This document shows positions 1-10,880 of a DNA stretch of 64,000 nucleotides, one piece after another; position 1 is the stretch's first letter; each line of letters starts with the position of its first letter. The notes under the pieces were generated by a model. It was not told where the DNA came from, did no database searches, and saw only the letters and a program-made list of their open reading frames with translations. The translations under genes and the position numbers were made by a program. Where the stretch lies: positions 17,407,190 to 17,471,189 of the forward strand of contig CM055887.1 in the NCBI GenBank assembly GCA_029582165.1. The letters are read 5' to 3'. The DNA comes from Portulaca oleracea (lineage: Eukaryota; Streptophyta; Magnoliopsida; Caryophyllales; Portulacaceae).

Positions 1-250
1 ACCAAAAGTTATGAGGATTCATGTTAATGGTTGTGAACATTCATCTACTAGTTTATGAACATTATAGTTTAGGTCTATGAACATTCATATATTGGTTGAT
101 GAACATTCATATATTGGTTTATACGCATTATAGTAAAATGTTAGGTTATGAACATTCATGTTGGAGATTATGAATATTCATCTGCTAAGTTATAAACATT
201 CATATACAAGTTTATGAACATTGTAGTAAAAATGTCAAGTTATGAAACTA
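1..250. repeat. Degenerate tandem repeat built on TATGAACATTCATA
   Basis: A unit of about 20-25 bp containing TTATGAACATTCATA recurs roughly ten times with variable spacers. The core is nearly self-complementary. No gene is seen in this AT-rich stretch. The array may run off the left edge of the window. Confidence 0.6.
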
Positions 251-559
251 ATGAGATCAATTTTGTATGACAAATCACTATACAAATTAATATATTCACG
301 ACCAAAAATTTTTATATAAAAATTTAGGCCATAGATAGAAAAGAATAGAAGTAGTATTAAATATTAAAATAATATTAAATGCTTAATGTAAGGAAAAAAT
401 AAAAAACAAAAACAAAAAAGATTGGACACAAGTTGGACAGGGCTGGACGAAAAAATAAAATCCATGCACAAAGTGGCCAATCATATTTACATGAATTTGA
501 CACAAATAAAACAAAAAAAAAAAAAGACCGGCGCACAAGAGGAACGTGCTCCCAGGCTC

Positions 560-562
<3 letters not shown>

Positions 563-618
<56 letters not shown>
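563..618. repeat. (AT)n microsatellite
   Basis: About 28 uninterrupted AT dinucleotides. Apparent reading frames across it give only Tyr-Ile repeats and are not genes. Confidence 0.95.
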
Positions 619-622
<4 letters not shown>

Positions 623-930
623 TATAATTTGTCCGGGAAAATCATTAATTGATTTTGATAAAAAAAAAGTGAGGGTGGACAAATATTATATTTCCTTGTT
701 TATCTACTAAACAATAAAAGAGGCTTAAATTGTCTCAGGTGAACGAAAGTTTGTTTGAAAGATGGGCTTAGAATTGGGCTATGGGCTCCAGCCCGGTAAA
801 GAAAGCGCTGTCGTACAATACAATAATACAATATGTTTTAAAAATTCCGCCTCACACCTCTCTGACACACACACTCTCAGCCCCTCCTCTCCCCCAATAT
901 CTCTCCTTTCGGCCCTTTCAGCCTGAGTCG

Positions 931-1192
931 CCTTTCGCCATTGTTATCGGTGGTGAAGTCTCTCTCTCCTCCATTAATTTTTGTTTGGGGTTCCGATTCC
1001 AAATCGAATTCCGGGGATTCGGAGTCGTCGTCGTCGGATTGAGAGAGGGACATGGTGGGGAGTAAAGGGGGGAGCGTAATGGCGTTGTCTGGGTCGGAGA
1101 AGAAGATGGAAGGGAGAGAACGAGGATTGGATAAGTGGGGGTTGTTTGAAAAGCCTTCCGCCATTGTTATCGGTGGTGAATCTGATTGTTGA
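931..1192 (+). other. Unassigned gene-like leader with a 27-bp direct repeat
   Basis: CT-rich, UTR-like sequence (about 840-930) precedes a short frame from an ATG at 1052 to a TGA at 1190, encoding 46 residues that I do not recognise. A 27-bp segment at 931-957 recurs at 1154-1180 with one mismatch (core CCATTGTTATCGGTGGTGAA). The region could be the first exon of a decayed gene or part of an unrecognised element. No domain, splice partner or downstream exon was found, so I give no function. Confidence 0.2.
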
Positions 1193-1730
1193 GGGGAAAG
1201 AAGAAGGGAATGGAGTTTTTTTTGTTCGGAAGAAGAATGAGGTCATTTTGGATTGGATTATTTGGGTTGGTGGAGAGAGAAAGTGGAAGAAGTTATGCCA
1301 TTGAAATTGATGGGGTTGGTGGTGAAGCTTCCATGGTTGGACTTTTGTGAGTTCCAGTCCAAGCTCATAGAGAGGTTAGGGGAGGGTGAGACTGAGCGTG
1401 GATGTGTCAGTGAGAGAGACAGAGGTGAGGTGAAATTTCGGAAAAATGAAAAACGATGATTAGGTAAATCTAAATCAGTATAAAGCATACCCAATACAAA
1501 ATCCACCTACTGTTTTCCCGTACTCTATTTTTTTCCTATGTAAGTGATCTGAAATTCATAGTTTTTGGGATCAATACGCTGTAGTTGTATATGATGAAAA
1601 CAGCATAAAGGTAGACACCTGAAGATTTGAGTGTGGTTAGAAGGAGGCAAGCAAGGAAGACAACAAAAATGGGAGAGTATTTGAGCTCCATGGAATTCAA
1701 TAATTATCAGGATGTCAGTTGGAAATTTAA

Positions 1731-1975
1731 GGCCGTGTTCTTTTATGCGGTATTTTGCGGAATGGTATGGTGGGGTGTGGTGAAATTGTGGTGGTGTGTG
1801 GTGGAATTGTGGTAGGTTATTAGTTGTAGGGTAGGTGAGGAGAGAGAATGTAAAAAGTAGAGGAGAAAAGTGAGGAGAGAGAAAAGTAATGATTTGCGGT
1901 AAAATGCGGTGTATTGTGGCAAATTGCGGTAGGTTGTGGCATCGCAGTTTGCCAACCGCAGAAAATAACATGGCC
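1731..1975. mobile_element. GTGGTG-rich PIF/Harbinger-like MITE, copy 1
   Basis: The ends are inverted repeats (GGCCGTGTTCTTTTATGCGG at the left; the right end reads GAAAATAACATGGCC), and the subterminal parts are rich in TGTGGTGG and TGCGGT motifs. Two further copies lie at 38735-39026 and 50182-50476. This copy has no clean target-site duplication. It has no coding capacity, so it would be mobilised in trans. Confidence 0.7.
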
Positions 1976-2301
1976 AATTTATTTGCAAGGTTAGGGTGAA
2001 AGAAGATGGAGGCAGATGAATCCAGAATATTGAATTTTAAGGAAGAGAGTGAATGCAATATAATCATGGGAAGATAATAAAGGAGGCCATGGGTGTAGTA
2101 ATTAATGTACAATTACTTTTCGAGGCAGTTCAGTGTCAAGTGTCAACTACTGCTGTCCATCTTCAATTTTGATAATCAATCACCACAGCCAGGCAATGAA
2201 GTGCTTGTGATCATCTCATGACCATTGGATTTAAATTAGTGTACATTGTTTTTTAAAAATGAACATAGTATTACATATAAAATTATAAATACTTATATTG
2301 T

Positions 2302-3488
2302 TGGAGCGTGGCGCGGTGGGAGAGAATGTTGGACTAGCTTGAGAACCTTGAATCAACAATCAACGAAAGCTTGAAACACCAAAGGGATTGGATATGACCT
2401 TGGATAAAGGAGAATCCACCACCAAAGGCCTAACACCCCACCATGACCATCATAAAGGAAAATCCACCAAATGATCAATAAAGGAATGACTAGAAACACC
2501 ACCATTAATCAATGGATAAAGTCATCTAGATTTTGAGAGAAAACTTAGGGAAACCCTAACCAATGCATAAGCATGTTCATAATTCATCAAAAGCTCCTGG
2601 AAACACATAACAACTAGCTATTTATACTAATTCTAAAATTAAGTCAAAGCAATAAGAAACGACGTCTTCGTAGCGGCTCGGGCGAGCAGGAGGTCGGCTC
2701 GGGCGAGCAGGCACTGCCGCGATCGTCGGCGATCGCGTCTGCGGCATCTCGTGCTTCGGCTCGAGCGAAGCGGGAGGTCGGCTCGAGCGGCGGGTCCTTC
2801 GCTGCCGCGATCGGCCAGGTGGGTCGCGTCAGTGGCGAATCTTGCTCGGGCGAGCCAGCAGCTTGCTCGGGCGAGCCAGCAGCTTGCTCGGGCGAGCAGG
2901 CCTTCTGTCCGCTTGGGCAGAATGGTGGCTCGGGCGAGCCACTGGTTGGCTCGGGCGAGCCACGCTTCTGGGCAGTTTTCCCTACCGACTTCAAATGCGC
3001 ATAACTTTTTCATCCGAACTCCGTTTTAGGCCCGTAAGATATCGTTGGAAAGCTCTCGGTGTGTACTATAAGCTCCCAAAATTTGAGCCTCATCGGAATT
3101 GTATTGAAGGAGTTATGACCCGAAACGTGAAGGCGCGCGTATTTCCAACCTCTGATCGCCTTCCCCCTTGCAAGTTATTAACTTGGTTACTTCCGAGACT
3201 TGATACCAACACGCCCTTCATTCTCGGGATGACCCAATCCGGTCCCGAGGCCTCCGAGGTCGTTGACAAGTCCCGAGCCTCTCCTTACTCCAACAAGGAT
3301 GGCTTGTCGAGGCCACGATAGTGTGATGCTCACCACCCCGCCTTTTGTAAAGGTGTATCGATTCTGGCAGTGGGTGAGCGGTTTTAGTCCGGTGATGATG
3401 GGTCGGGATTTCACCGATCTTGTCTTTAACCGCAATCCCGGCTATGAAAGCTTGGCACCGAACCCGACACTGAACCCGATACGGTTCA
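2302..3488 (-). repeat. 3' LTR of the gag-only element
   Basis: 1187 bp. The first ~347 bp (2302-2648) look identical to 5566-5912 of the partner LTR. The 3' part differs at a few bases and one short indel block near 3365. Between these, about 2649-2920 is a GC-rich tract of GCTCGGGCGAGC palindromes that aligns poorly with the partner. Reading frames across the tract give Ala-Arg-Ala-Ser or Ser-Pro-Glu-Pro repeats and are artefacts. Confidence 0.9.
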
Positions 3489-5215
3489 TACTCCCCTTCT
3501 TGAAAAAGAGTTGCCCTCAACTCTTGGGGGTTAAAATGAAGGCTCACTCCAAGGCTCGACCAGCCGTTGCATGAACCCTCCAATAAACCATTCATGATCA
3601 CGCTATGAACTCCACCTTGCTTGAAGAGATAGGAATTCTTGAAGAAGCTTAGGGGTGAAGGACAAAGGACGGAAGGAGGAAATTTTTGTGGAGTTAGGAA
3701 CGCTCAACCTCAAAGCTCGCTACAAGGTAAAGACAAAGCAAGAGGTCGCTTGTCCTCACCAAGAGCACACTCAACCCGTGTTTCGCTCAAAAGGAGGTTC
3801 CTCAATTCACTTCCCACCCAAGGTTTAATTTGATGTGGGGCTAAGGGTTTCATGTAATCACAACCAGACAAATGTTTTTCATTCAACATGCTCTTCCAAA
3901 AACATTGCACACCAAATTTCCAATAACACTCATTCAACGACAAATCCTCAAATAACCAATGTCGACCAAACAACATGTATGACTCGTTCAAAAAGTTCAT
4001 GACACAATGACCAATATACGAGCAATATTCATCGAAGGACGACACAATTGAAGAGCTCAAAAACTTAGGTTGAACTAGAATCAAGACTTGTTCAATTCCA
4101 AATTCGCCACTAAACACCAAACGGTCACCAAGATTCTTAGTATGCTACTCAAAACATTGGGAATTTTCAACCGGGGACTTCACATGCTCATCATGCAACT
4201 TTTCTCGCCAACAAACTTCATCAAACAACCAATGTCTCCCAAAGATCATGCACGACTCACCCAAAGACTCTACACCACATTGTACATCTTTCAAGCATGA
4301 TTCAATAAATTTCAAAGGAGAGTCTTCGGTTACCTTGTTCTTCCCATGGAGAAGAATTTGGGTGCCCACGGGCGGAGGGAAATGGGAGTCATCACCATGG
4401 TTGCTTAAGTCTTCGATTAGTGGCAATGATAAAACTAAAGGAGTCTCTTCTTGAGCCCTTTCAACAATGTTGGGAGGGACTCCAAAAGTAGTCATACCAA
4501 GAGAGATGTTGGAGTCAACTCTACTGTTGCTAAACTCAACAATTGATGGATGTGAGATGAACGAAGGTGCTTCTTCTTGGGGATCTTCAACAAGGGTGAG
4601 AGGAAGGGCAAGATCGACGTTCGCATCCTTCTCTTGGCTTGGAACTTTATCAAGATCACTATGTTCTTCAAGTAGCTCAAGAGGTTTCCCTTCAACGGCC
4701 CCAATGACAATAACCTCGTTCATTGACCTTTTCTCTTTCTCAACGTTTTTCTCTTCAACACCTTCTACCATGTCACCTGTATGCTCTTCCGCACCAAAGG
4801 ATCCTTCAATCCAAGTTTCAACCATAGCCATTGTTGGACATTGCAAAGAATCGTGTCCCACACGCCGACATTTGACACACTTCCGGGACGTGACGGTCAT
4901 TAGCGGGGAATAGTAAAATGGCTCCTCAATAGTGTCCCGTCGACGATGGCGTCGAAGCGAATTTCTATCATCGTCACTCGACTCGTAGGAGGGTGGAGGA
5001 CGGATAGGACTTCGAGCGAGTCTCCGACGTTCATCTCAGGATGGAACTTGATGTTCTGGGGCGAGGTTGTCCAACCGCGTTACAATGGCATCAAGGGTAC
5101 GATTAATGGTGGAGAACCGTTCGTCATGGGTGGCAAGTCGGTTCTCGATAGCCCGAAGTCGACGGCTACTCTGGTGGCTTGAATTACCTCGATTGGAACC
5201 ATTGTGACCATCCAT
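3489..5215 (-). pseudogene. Decayed gag-like gene of the gag-only element
   Basis: One reading frame runs from an ATG at 5213-5215 down to the LTR and is broken by stops at 5036-5038, 4145-4147, 3710-3712 and 3704-3706. A CCHC zinc knuckle (CX2CX4HX4C, CVKCRRVGHDSLQC) is encoded just after the methionine at 4898-4900. It follows an Arg/Asp-rich stretch, as in plant Gag proteins. The longest open segment (4145-4900, 251 aa) continues as an acidic, low-complexity region without enzymatic motifs. The frame ends with a motif of the type ELRATLFQEGE immediately before the polypurine tract, which is typical of plant gag-only elements. The zinc knuckle would bind RNA. No intact product is expected. 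Confidence 0.7.
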
Positions 5216-5551
5216 TTCGAGGGAAAGGTATGGGACGGATTGTGTTTGGGATTATTTTGTGGAGTTTGGGGGGTTTTCTTGTAGTTGGCTTGTGTTTGGC
5301 TAAGGGTTCTTTGTGTTTTTCTCACTTGGGCATTTTATCGAACACCTTGTGGGCACAAATTTTCCAACTCTTCCTCAAGCTCCAATATGCCTCAAAATCA
5401 ACAAACACAATAGCAATAACAATTTCTCCAACACACTTGGAGTCACAAGGGATGGGGAACACCAATATTTCAATCAAAATACCAAAATCCAACAATAGAG
5501 AACTACTAGTATGAACAATGGAAAAAACTCAAGCTAGATGACAAACCTTGA

Positions 5552-5563
5552 GCTCTGATACCA
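5552..5563 (-). other. Primer-binding site, initiator-Met tRNA
   Basis: The minus strand reads TGGTATCAGAGC two bases inside the right LTR. This is the standard plant initiator-methionine tRNA primer site and it fixes the element's orientation. Confidence 0.9.
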
Positions 5564-5565
5564 AA

Positions 5566-6742
5566 TGGAGCGTGGCGCGGTGGGAGAGAATGTTGGACTA
5601 GCTTGAGAACCTTGAATCAACAATCAACGAAAGCTTGAAACACCAAAGGGATTGGATATGACCTTGGATAAAGGAGAATCCACCACCAAAGGCCTAACAC
5701 CCCACCATGACCATCATAAAGGAAAATCCACCAAATGATCAATAAAGGAATGACTAGAAACACCACCATTAATCAATGGATAAAGTCATCTAGATTTTGA
5801 GAGAAAACTTAGGGAAACCCTAACCAATGCATAAGCATGTTCATAATTCATCAAAAGCTCCTGGAAACACATAACAACTAGCTATTTATACTAATTCTAA
5901 AATTAAGTCAAAACAGCGAAGAAACGGCGTCTTCCAGAACGCTGGCTCGGGCGAGCAGGAGGTCGGCTCGGGCGAGCCTTCGCCGCCCGATCGTCAGCGA
6001 TCGCGTCTGCAGCGGCATCTCCGGCAGGCTTCGGCTCGGCGAGCGGGAGGTCGGCTCGGCGGCAGTCCTCTGCCGCCGATCGGCCGCTGGGTGGGTCGCG
6101 TCCGTGGCGAGAATCGGCTCGGCGAGCCAGCAGCTTGCTCGGGAAGCGAGCCTTACATCGCTTAGCGAGAATGGTGGCTCGGGCGAGCCACTGGTTGGCT
6201 CGGGCGAGCCACGCTTCTGGGCAGTTTTCCCTGCCGACTTCAAATGCGCATAACTTCTTCATCCGAACTCCGTTTTAGGCCCGTAAGATATCGTTGGAAA
6301 GCTCTCGGTGTGTACTATAAGCTCCCAAAATTTGAGCCTCATCGGAATTGTATTGAAGGAGTTATGACCCGAAATGTGAAGGCGCGCGCATTTCCAACCT
6401 CTGATCGCCTTCCCCCTTGCAAGTTATTAACTTGGTTACTTCCGAGACTTGATACCAACACGCCCTTCATTCCCGGGATGACCCAATCCGGTCCCGAGGC
6501 CTCCGAGGTCGTTGACAAGTCCCGAGCCTCTCCTTACTCCAACAAGGATGGCTTGTCGAGGCCACGATAGTGTGATGCTCACCACCCCGCCTTTTGTAAA
6601 GGTGTATCGATTCCTGAAAACGAGTGGGTGAGCGGTTTTAGTCCGGTGATGATGGGTCGGGATTTCACCGATCTTGTCTTTAACCGCAATCCCGGCTATG
6701 AAAGCTTGGCAACGAACCCGACACTGAACCCGATACGGTTCA
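5566..6742 (-). repeat. 5' LTR of the gag-only element
   Basis: 1177 bp, partner of 2302-3488. Its GC-rich tract (about 5913-6180) has fewer intact GCTCGGGCGAGC units and more irregular GCTCGGCGAGC forms than the partner. Sequence on both sides of the tract is nearly identical between the two LTRs. Confidence 0.9.
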
Positions 6743-6844
6743 ATTGTTATTTGTAATTTTTCATACTCATCTAAGTCTAATGTAAACTAAAATATAATAT
6801 GCTTAATATAATATATTTTATGTGCATTAGTACACTAAATATAA

Positions 6845-7115
6845 CAAAACTATAAGATAGCTAGTGGGTGAAAAGGATGGAATAGAGTGGCGGATAGGAC
6901 AGTGATTGAGAATCAAAGTCACATCATTTAAAAATATATAAATTTTTAAAATATATAGTTTATAATTTTTACTAAGATATTGTGAGTATTAAATATATGA
7001 ATTTTTAAATATGTATTATGTAAAGTAGGCAAGGAAGAATTAATGATGTAAAAATTTAAAAGATAAGATAAAGTACTGAAAGATGCGATGGATAAGATAA
7101 TTTTATGATACATTA
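6845..7115. repeat. AT-rich dispersed repeat, copy 1
   Basis: A diverged relative of 9000-9300. Both contain a segment like ATAAGATAGYTAGTGGGTGAAAA, then GATTGRGAATCAA, then ATGAATTTTTAAATAT, then ATTATGT, in the same order. Probably an old non-autonomous element. Boundaries are approximate and it has no coding content. Confidence 0.5.
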
Positions 7116-7119
7116 ATTA

Positions 7120-7406
7120 CTCCGTCCGTTCCATATTAATTGACATATTTCAAAATTTTTCACATACCAAGGTTTAACTAAAAAAACTAACCATATAATT
7201 ATATAACACTACTTTCCAAGGTGTTTTTTCAGATATCAATATTTAAGTAGTGAGAGAATGTGAGTATGAGTAGTTTTTATTAATTGAAAAAGTAAAAGTG
7301 AACATAATTATTAAAGTTAAAATAATTAAACATTGGAAAATGGAAAGTGACAATTATTTTGGAACGAAAAAAGTTAATTTAAATGTCTAATATGGAATGG
7401 AGGGAG
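7120..7406. mobile_element. Stowaway (Tc1/mariner) MITE
   Basis: 287 bp with inverted ends: the left begins CTCCGTCCGTTCCATATTA and the right, read on the minus strand, begins CTCCCTCCATTCCATA. TA dinucleotides at 7118-7119 and 7407-7408 fit the TA target duplication of Stowaway. AT-rich interior, no ORF. Confidence 0.9.
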
Positions 7407-7679
7407 TATAAAAGAACAAAGTCAGAAATCTAGTACATGATAAAAAGAGGCTTGTTTCTTCAACGGAACCAAAAATTGTTTGATGTTTATGCATGCTTGC
7501 GTCATCTTGTAACTCTTGTTGCCCATCTTTCCGTTCACACCTAAAATATTGATTTTTTTTTACTTTTATCTTTGTATTGTTTGCCATTATTATTGTTGTT
7601 ATTATATTTTACTTTTACGTGTGTTTTAAGTGGCCAATAAGAAGATAACTTTTGTATGATATTTTACTCATTGTCGTCG

Positions 7680-8060
7680 AGTACGCGTTAAAGTTTATGC
7701 AATTAAACATATGAATTCAGGAGATGAGTTAAATATGTGTCAGTTATATATCTAAATATGGTAAATATGAGTTAGTTATATTTCGGGTTCAAGTAATTTT
7801 GACATTAAGAATACAAATTATGTGTATTTCAGGTTTAGATAAATACAGGTAAGGTGTATTTTAGATTGTAAAGCATTAATAAGGTGTGTTTCGGGTTCAG
7901 GTCAATACGAGTCAGGTGCCTTCGTGAATAGATAAATACCGGTTAAGTGTATTTCCAATTTGAGTAAGAACATGAATTAGGTGCAATTCGGATTCAGGTA
8001 AATACGGATCAGTGCATTTCATGTTCAAGTAAATATGGATTGGATGTTAGAAAAGGCTGA
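7680..8060. repeat. Degenerate ~40-bp minisatellite
   Basis: Units of the form TTCGGGTTCAGGTAAATACG followed by GGTCAGGTGTA repeat about eight times with heavy divergence. Similar units recur near 8880-8970. No gene is seen in this stretch. Confidence 0.6.
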
Positions 8061-8224
8061 GAATCTTTAACATATGATAATTTTCAAAGCATCATAATTT
8101 ATATGATTATGAAAACTAAATTATTGTGCATTGTATTTGAAAATGGATATGATATTACATACAAATTATATAAAATTGTTGATGTTTGTAATTTTTGTAC
8201 TAGCTTATTACAATTCACTGTAAT

Positions 8225-8356
8225 GGTTTGGGTACCCGAATCATAAAATTGATTTTAATTGGTCGGGTACTCGAACCGGAAAAAAATTTTAGATAGTAAG
8301 TTCAAATACGGGTCGGCCCCTAGCCAAAATTGGGTGCCCGAATTACCCGAAATTAA

Positions 8357-8393
<37 letters not shown>

Positions 8394-8725
8394 GCGAAAT
8401 TAGTAGCTTTAATTATAAAAGTGAATTACCCGAATTAGCCAATATTCAAATGTATTTAGCATATTGTGATTATCTTTTTTTTCAAATAATAATAAATTAG
8501 TCGCTTTAATTATAAATTTACAAATTAAAATTAAAAATAATAAAAGTGAAAACTCATAAAATTAAACTACTCGGGTCTTTGGTTCGCTGGTATCCGATCC
8601 GAAACTTTCGGTTACGGTTCGAGCGAGGGTACGACCAACATAAAGTTTCAGGTACTTAAAAAAAATTATCCAATTAGTTCAGGTACTCGACCCATGAACA
8701 CCCCTGATAATAACAAGTAGCTTGC
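8225..8725. mobile_element. Possible old hAT-like MITE with (AAT)n inside
   Basis: Both ends are rich in GGGTACCCGA and TCGGGTACTCG-type motifs. The right end reads GAACACCCCTG, which fits the CAGGGGTGTTC terminus common in plant hAT MITEs. The left end is degenerate and no 8-bp target duplication was found. An (AAT)n tract occupies 8355-8393. Confidence 0.35.
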
Positions 8726-8999
8726 TTACCTGCCTGCTTTGTAGCTTGTGTTCACACACAAATTTAATGTTCTACCCTTGGATATAATATAATAATAAAC
8801 AATAGCTTACCTTGTATCTTTATAGCTAACATTCACACTTGAATTTACGGGTTGAATATATTATGTTTATATTTGGTTAAGGCCAATACAGGTTATGTCG
8901 ATTTCAGGTTTGGGCAATTTTGACATTAAAAATTCAAGTCGGTTATGTATAGATTCAGATAAACGCTTATGAGTTTAATCATTTGAAATCTTGGACCCT

Positions 9000-9300
9000 G
9001 TTTTTTTAGAATGTAAGATAGTTAAAAGGTGAAAAAGGTGGGATAGAGTAGATGAATACGATAATGATTGGGAATCAATGTTACATCAGCCACATTATTT
9101 AAGTATATATGAATTTTTAAATATATAGGTTCATAATGTTTACTAAAGTATTGTAAGTAAAACAAATCACATCAATTACATTGTTTATTAAATATATTAA
9201 TTTTTAAATATATATTATGTGAGGTATGTAACAAAGTATTAATAATTAAAAAAATAAAATAAAGTAACTAAGAATAAGATAGGCGACATAAATTTTTCAT
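9000..9300. repeat. AT-rich dispersed repeat, copy 2
   Basis: Diverged partner of 6845-7115, same order of shared segments. No coding content. Confidence 0.5.
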
Positions 9301-9519
9301 ACATCACAAAAAAACAAAAACAAAAAAAAAACACAGGTTTTAACCCGTTAGAATGGGTATCCAAACTAGTTGGTCAAACGATGGGTGATCCAAAAAACCT
9401 GAAGTTTAATTGTTGTATTAATGATGGCTACAGTGGTACAGCCTGTGTGATCAAGTTGATAGCTGATACAATAAAATAATCAGTTCTCCTGTTACTCCCA
9501 CATGCAACCTCTCGCTCAT

Positions 9520-9525
9520 TTGACT
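9520..9525 (+). promoter_or_regulatory. W-box-like TTGACT upstream of the secreted-protein gene
   Basis: TTGACT lies about 260 bp before the start codon, and a reverse-strand TTGACC (GGTCAA) lies at 9372-9377. WRKY factors bind such cores in many defence genes. Six-base matches are common by chance, so this is only suggestive. I could not pick a convincing TATA box. Confidence 0.25.
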
Positions 9526-9783
9526 TGATATTTCAATTTATTATCAGATTAGCAAAGCTGGTTTGTACGTATCATTTAGAAGTCTGTTTAAACTTATCAA
9601 TTACAAGCTAGGTTAGACTACATTAGATAATAGCTTTAAAATGGTACGTATTTCAGTTAAATAGTTGAAATGTTCTGCAATTGCAACTTAATATTGAAGT
9701 ATTCCTTCACTTTGGGGCTATCTCTCAAGCCCATTAAAAAGTTAAAAACAACCACGAGAAAAGCACAGATCAGGTAGGCAAAC

Positions 9784-10650
9784 ATGGAAAACATAAGGTT
9801 AGTCCCAATCCTTATTATTACTATTACTTGCCTATCTACCATCCCCACTGCCACAAGCTCTAATCACGATCCTGGCATTGGCATAAGCTCGGTTTTCTTT
9901 GGCAATCCTACAAAGGGGCATCCCTCGTATCAAAGGTACGAATCAAATGTTCATTCAATCCTCTCAAAACTTGCTTCTCGATCATCACCTAATTCACATC
10001 CACCATCATCGGGGTTTTTCAACACTTATTGGGGAAAATCATCCGGCAAAGCCTATGGCTTTTACCATTGTCGGGGTGATCTGAACCCTACACTTTGCTA
10101 CCAGTGTGTCTCCAATGTAACACAAGCTCTTGCAGGCCAAGACTTCTTCACCGAGTCTTTCGGATTCGAAATCGACAAGCAATGCCTGGTACATTATGCA
10201 AATCGCTCAATATTCTCTGTGTATGAAGAGAAGCATCTTCTCACCTATGAAAATATAGGGGGAAAGGTGTCCAACTACCAGCAATATAACGAGACCCTAT
10301 ACAGTACAATAAAGGGTCTAATTAGAGAAGCCGTTTCTGGGAATTGGACAGAGACTAAATTCACTTCAAGGGTAGTTGAGGTCACGGGATCTCATGAGAA
10401 AATTTATGTGTTGGTTCAATGCAGTCCAGATATATCTGCCATAAATTGCAGCAAGTGTTTAGATCAATTGTACTCATATGTTCCAAAGTGCTGCAATGCT
10501 ACTCAAGGTGGGAAGGTTATACACGCTAAATGCATGATTAAGTACAATAATCAATCTTTCTTGGTCAATGCTTGCTCTACTTATGTACCAAGTTATTTGT
10601 ACTTTTCATTTTTTGTTACTATTATGTATTTATTGTCGTCTTGTAGATGA
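9784..10650 (+). CDS. Cysteine-rich repeat secretory protein, two Gnk2/DUF26 domains
   Basis: A 288-residue protein encoded in one exon. Residues 1-26 form a hydrophobic signal peptide ending in a small-residue run (TATSS), so secretion is expected. The first Gnk2 domain (about 33-140) has C96-X8-C105-X2-C108 plus C134. The second (about 160-265) has C213-X8-C222-X2-C225 plus C250 and C264. This repeated CX8CX2C pattern defines the plant CRRSP, CRK and PDLP families; the ginkbilobin prototype binds mannose and is antifungal. Several Asn-X-Ser/Thr sites suggest glycosylation. Residues 270-285 are a hydrophobic tail that could be a membrane segment or a GPI signal. Receptor-like CRKs continue into a kinase after an intron; I see no kinase nearby, so this is a CRRSP or a truncated CRK. 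The ATG follows an A/C-rich leader and is the first one that includes the signal peptide. Confidence 0.9.
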   Translation: MENIRLVPILIITITCLSTIPTATSSNHDPGIGISSVFFGNPTKGHPSYQRYESNVHSILSKLASRSSPNSHPPSSGFFNTYWGKSSGKAYGFYHCRGDLNPTLCYQCVSNVTQALAGQDFFTESFGFEIDKQCLVHYANRSIFSVYEEKHLLTYENIGGKVSNYQQYNETLYSTIKGLIREAVSGNWTETKFTSRVVEVTGSHEKIYVLVQCSPDISAINCSKCLDQLYSYVPKCCNATQGGKVIHAKCMIKYNNQSFLVNACSTYVPSYLYFSFFVTIMYLLSSCR

Positions 10651-10880
10651 AAGTTAGATATGTTACTTGGCCCCTAACTACCCTTTTGTAGCTTGTATTG
10701 TGCCATTATGGCCCGAAAGTTTTATAAAATAGAAATATATTATTTTCTCCCTCATATTTGCTCAATTTATGTGTTTCTTCCGTTATCTGGTAGCAATATG
10801 CAAGCCCTAAAGTCCTTAAATGGAAGGGGAAACATGGGGGGTTTTGCTTTTATTATCATACCCTTTTGCCTACATTAGTT

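Larger units (their letters stand above)
2302..6742 (-). mobile_element. Non-autonomous gag-only LTR retrotransposon (TR-GAG-like)
   Basis: A complete element with two LTRs (2302-3488 and 5566-6742) and an exact 5-bp target-site duplication ATTGT at 2297-2301 and 6743-6747. It reads on the minus strand. The primer-binding site for initiator-Met tRNA lies at 5552-5563 next to the right (5') LTR, and a polypurine tract lies at about 3489-3503 next to the left (3') LTR. The 2.1 kb interior holds one decayed gag frame and no protease, reverse transcriptase or integrase, so the element must have moved using enzymes from another element. The gag tail resembles those of gag-only elements related to Ty3/gypsy, which is an inference. 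Confidence 0.9.

Noticed and set aside
383..682. Frames with long Tyr-Ile repeats
   Set aside because: Translation of the (AT)n microsatellite.
1525..2112. 195-codon minus-strand frame
   Set aside because: Most of it is the GTGGTG-rich MITE read as His/Thr/Pro-rich protein; similar frames occur in the other two MITE copies.
2639..3321. Several frames with Ala-Arg-Ala-Ser or Ser-Pro-Glu-Pro repeats
   Set aside because: They are translations of the GCTCGGGCGAGC palindrome tract in an LTR, open in several frames because of base composition.
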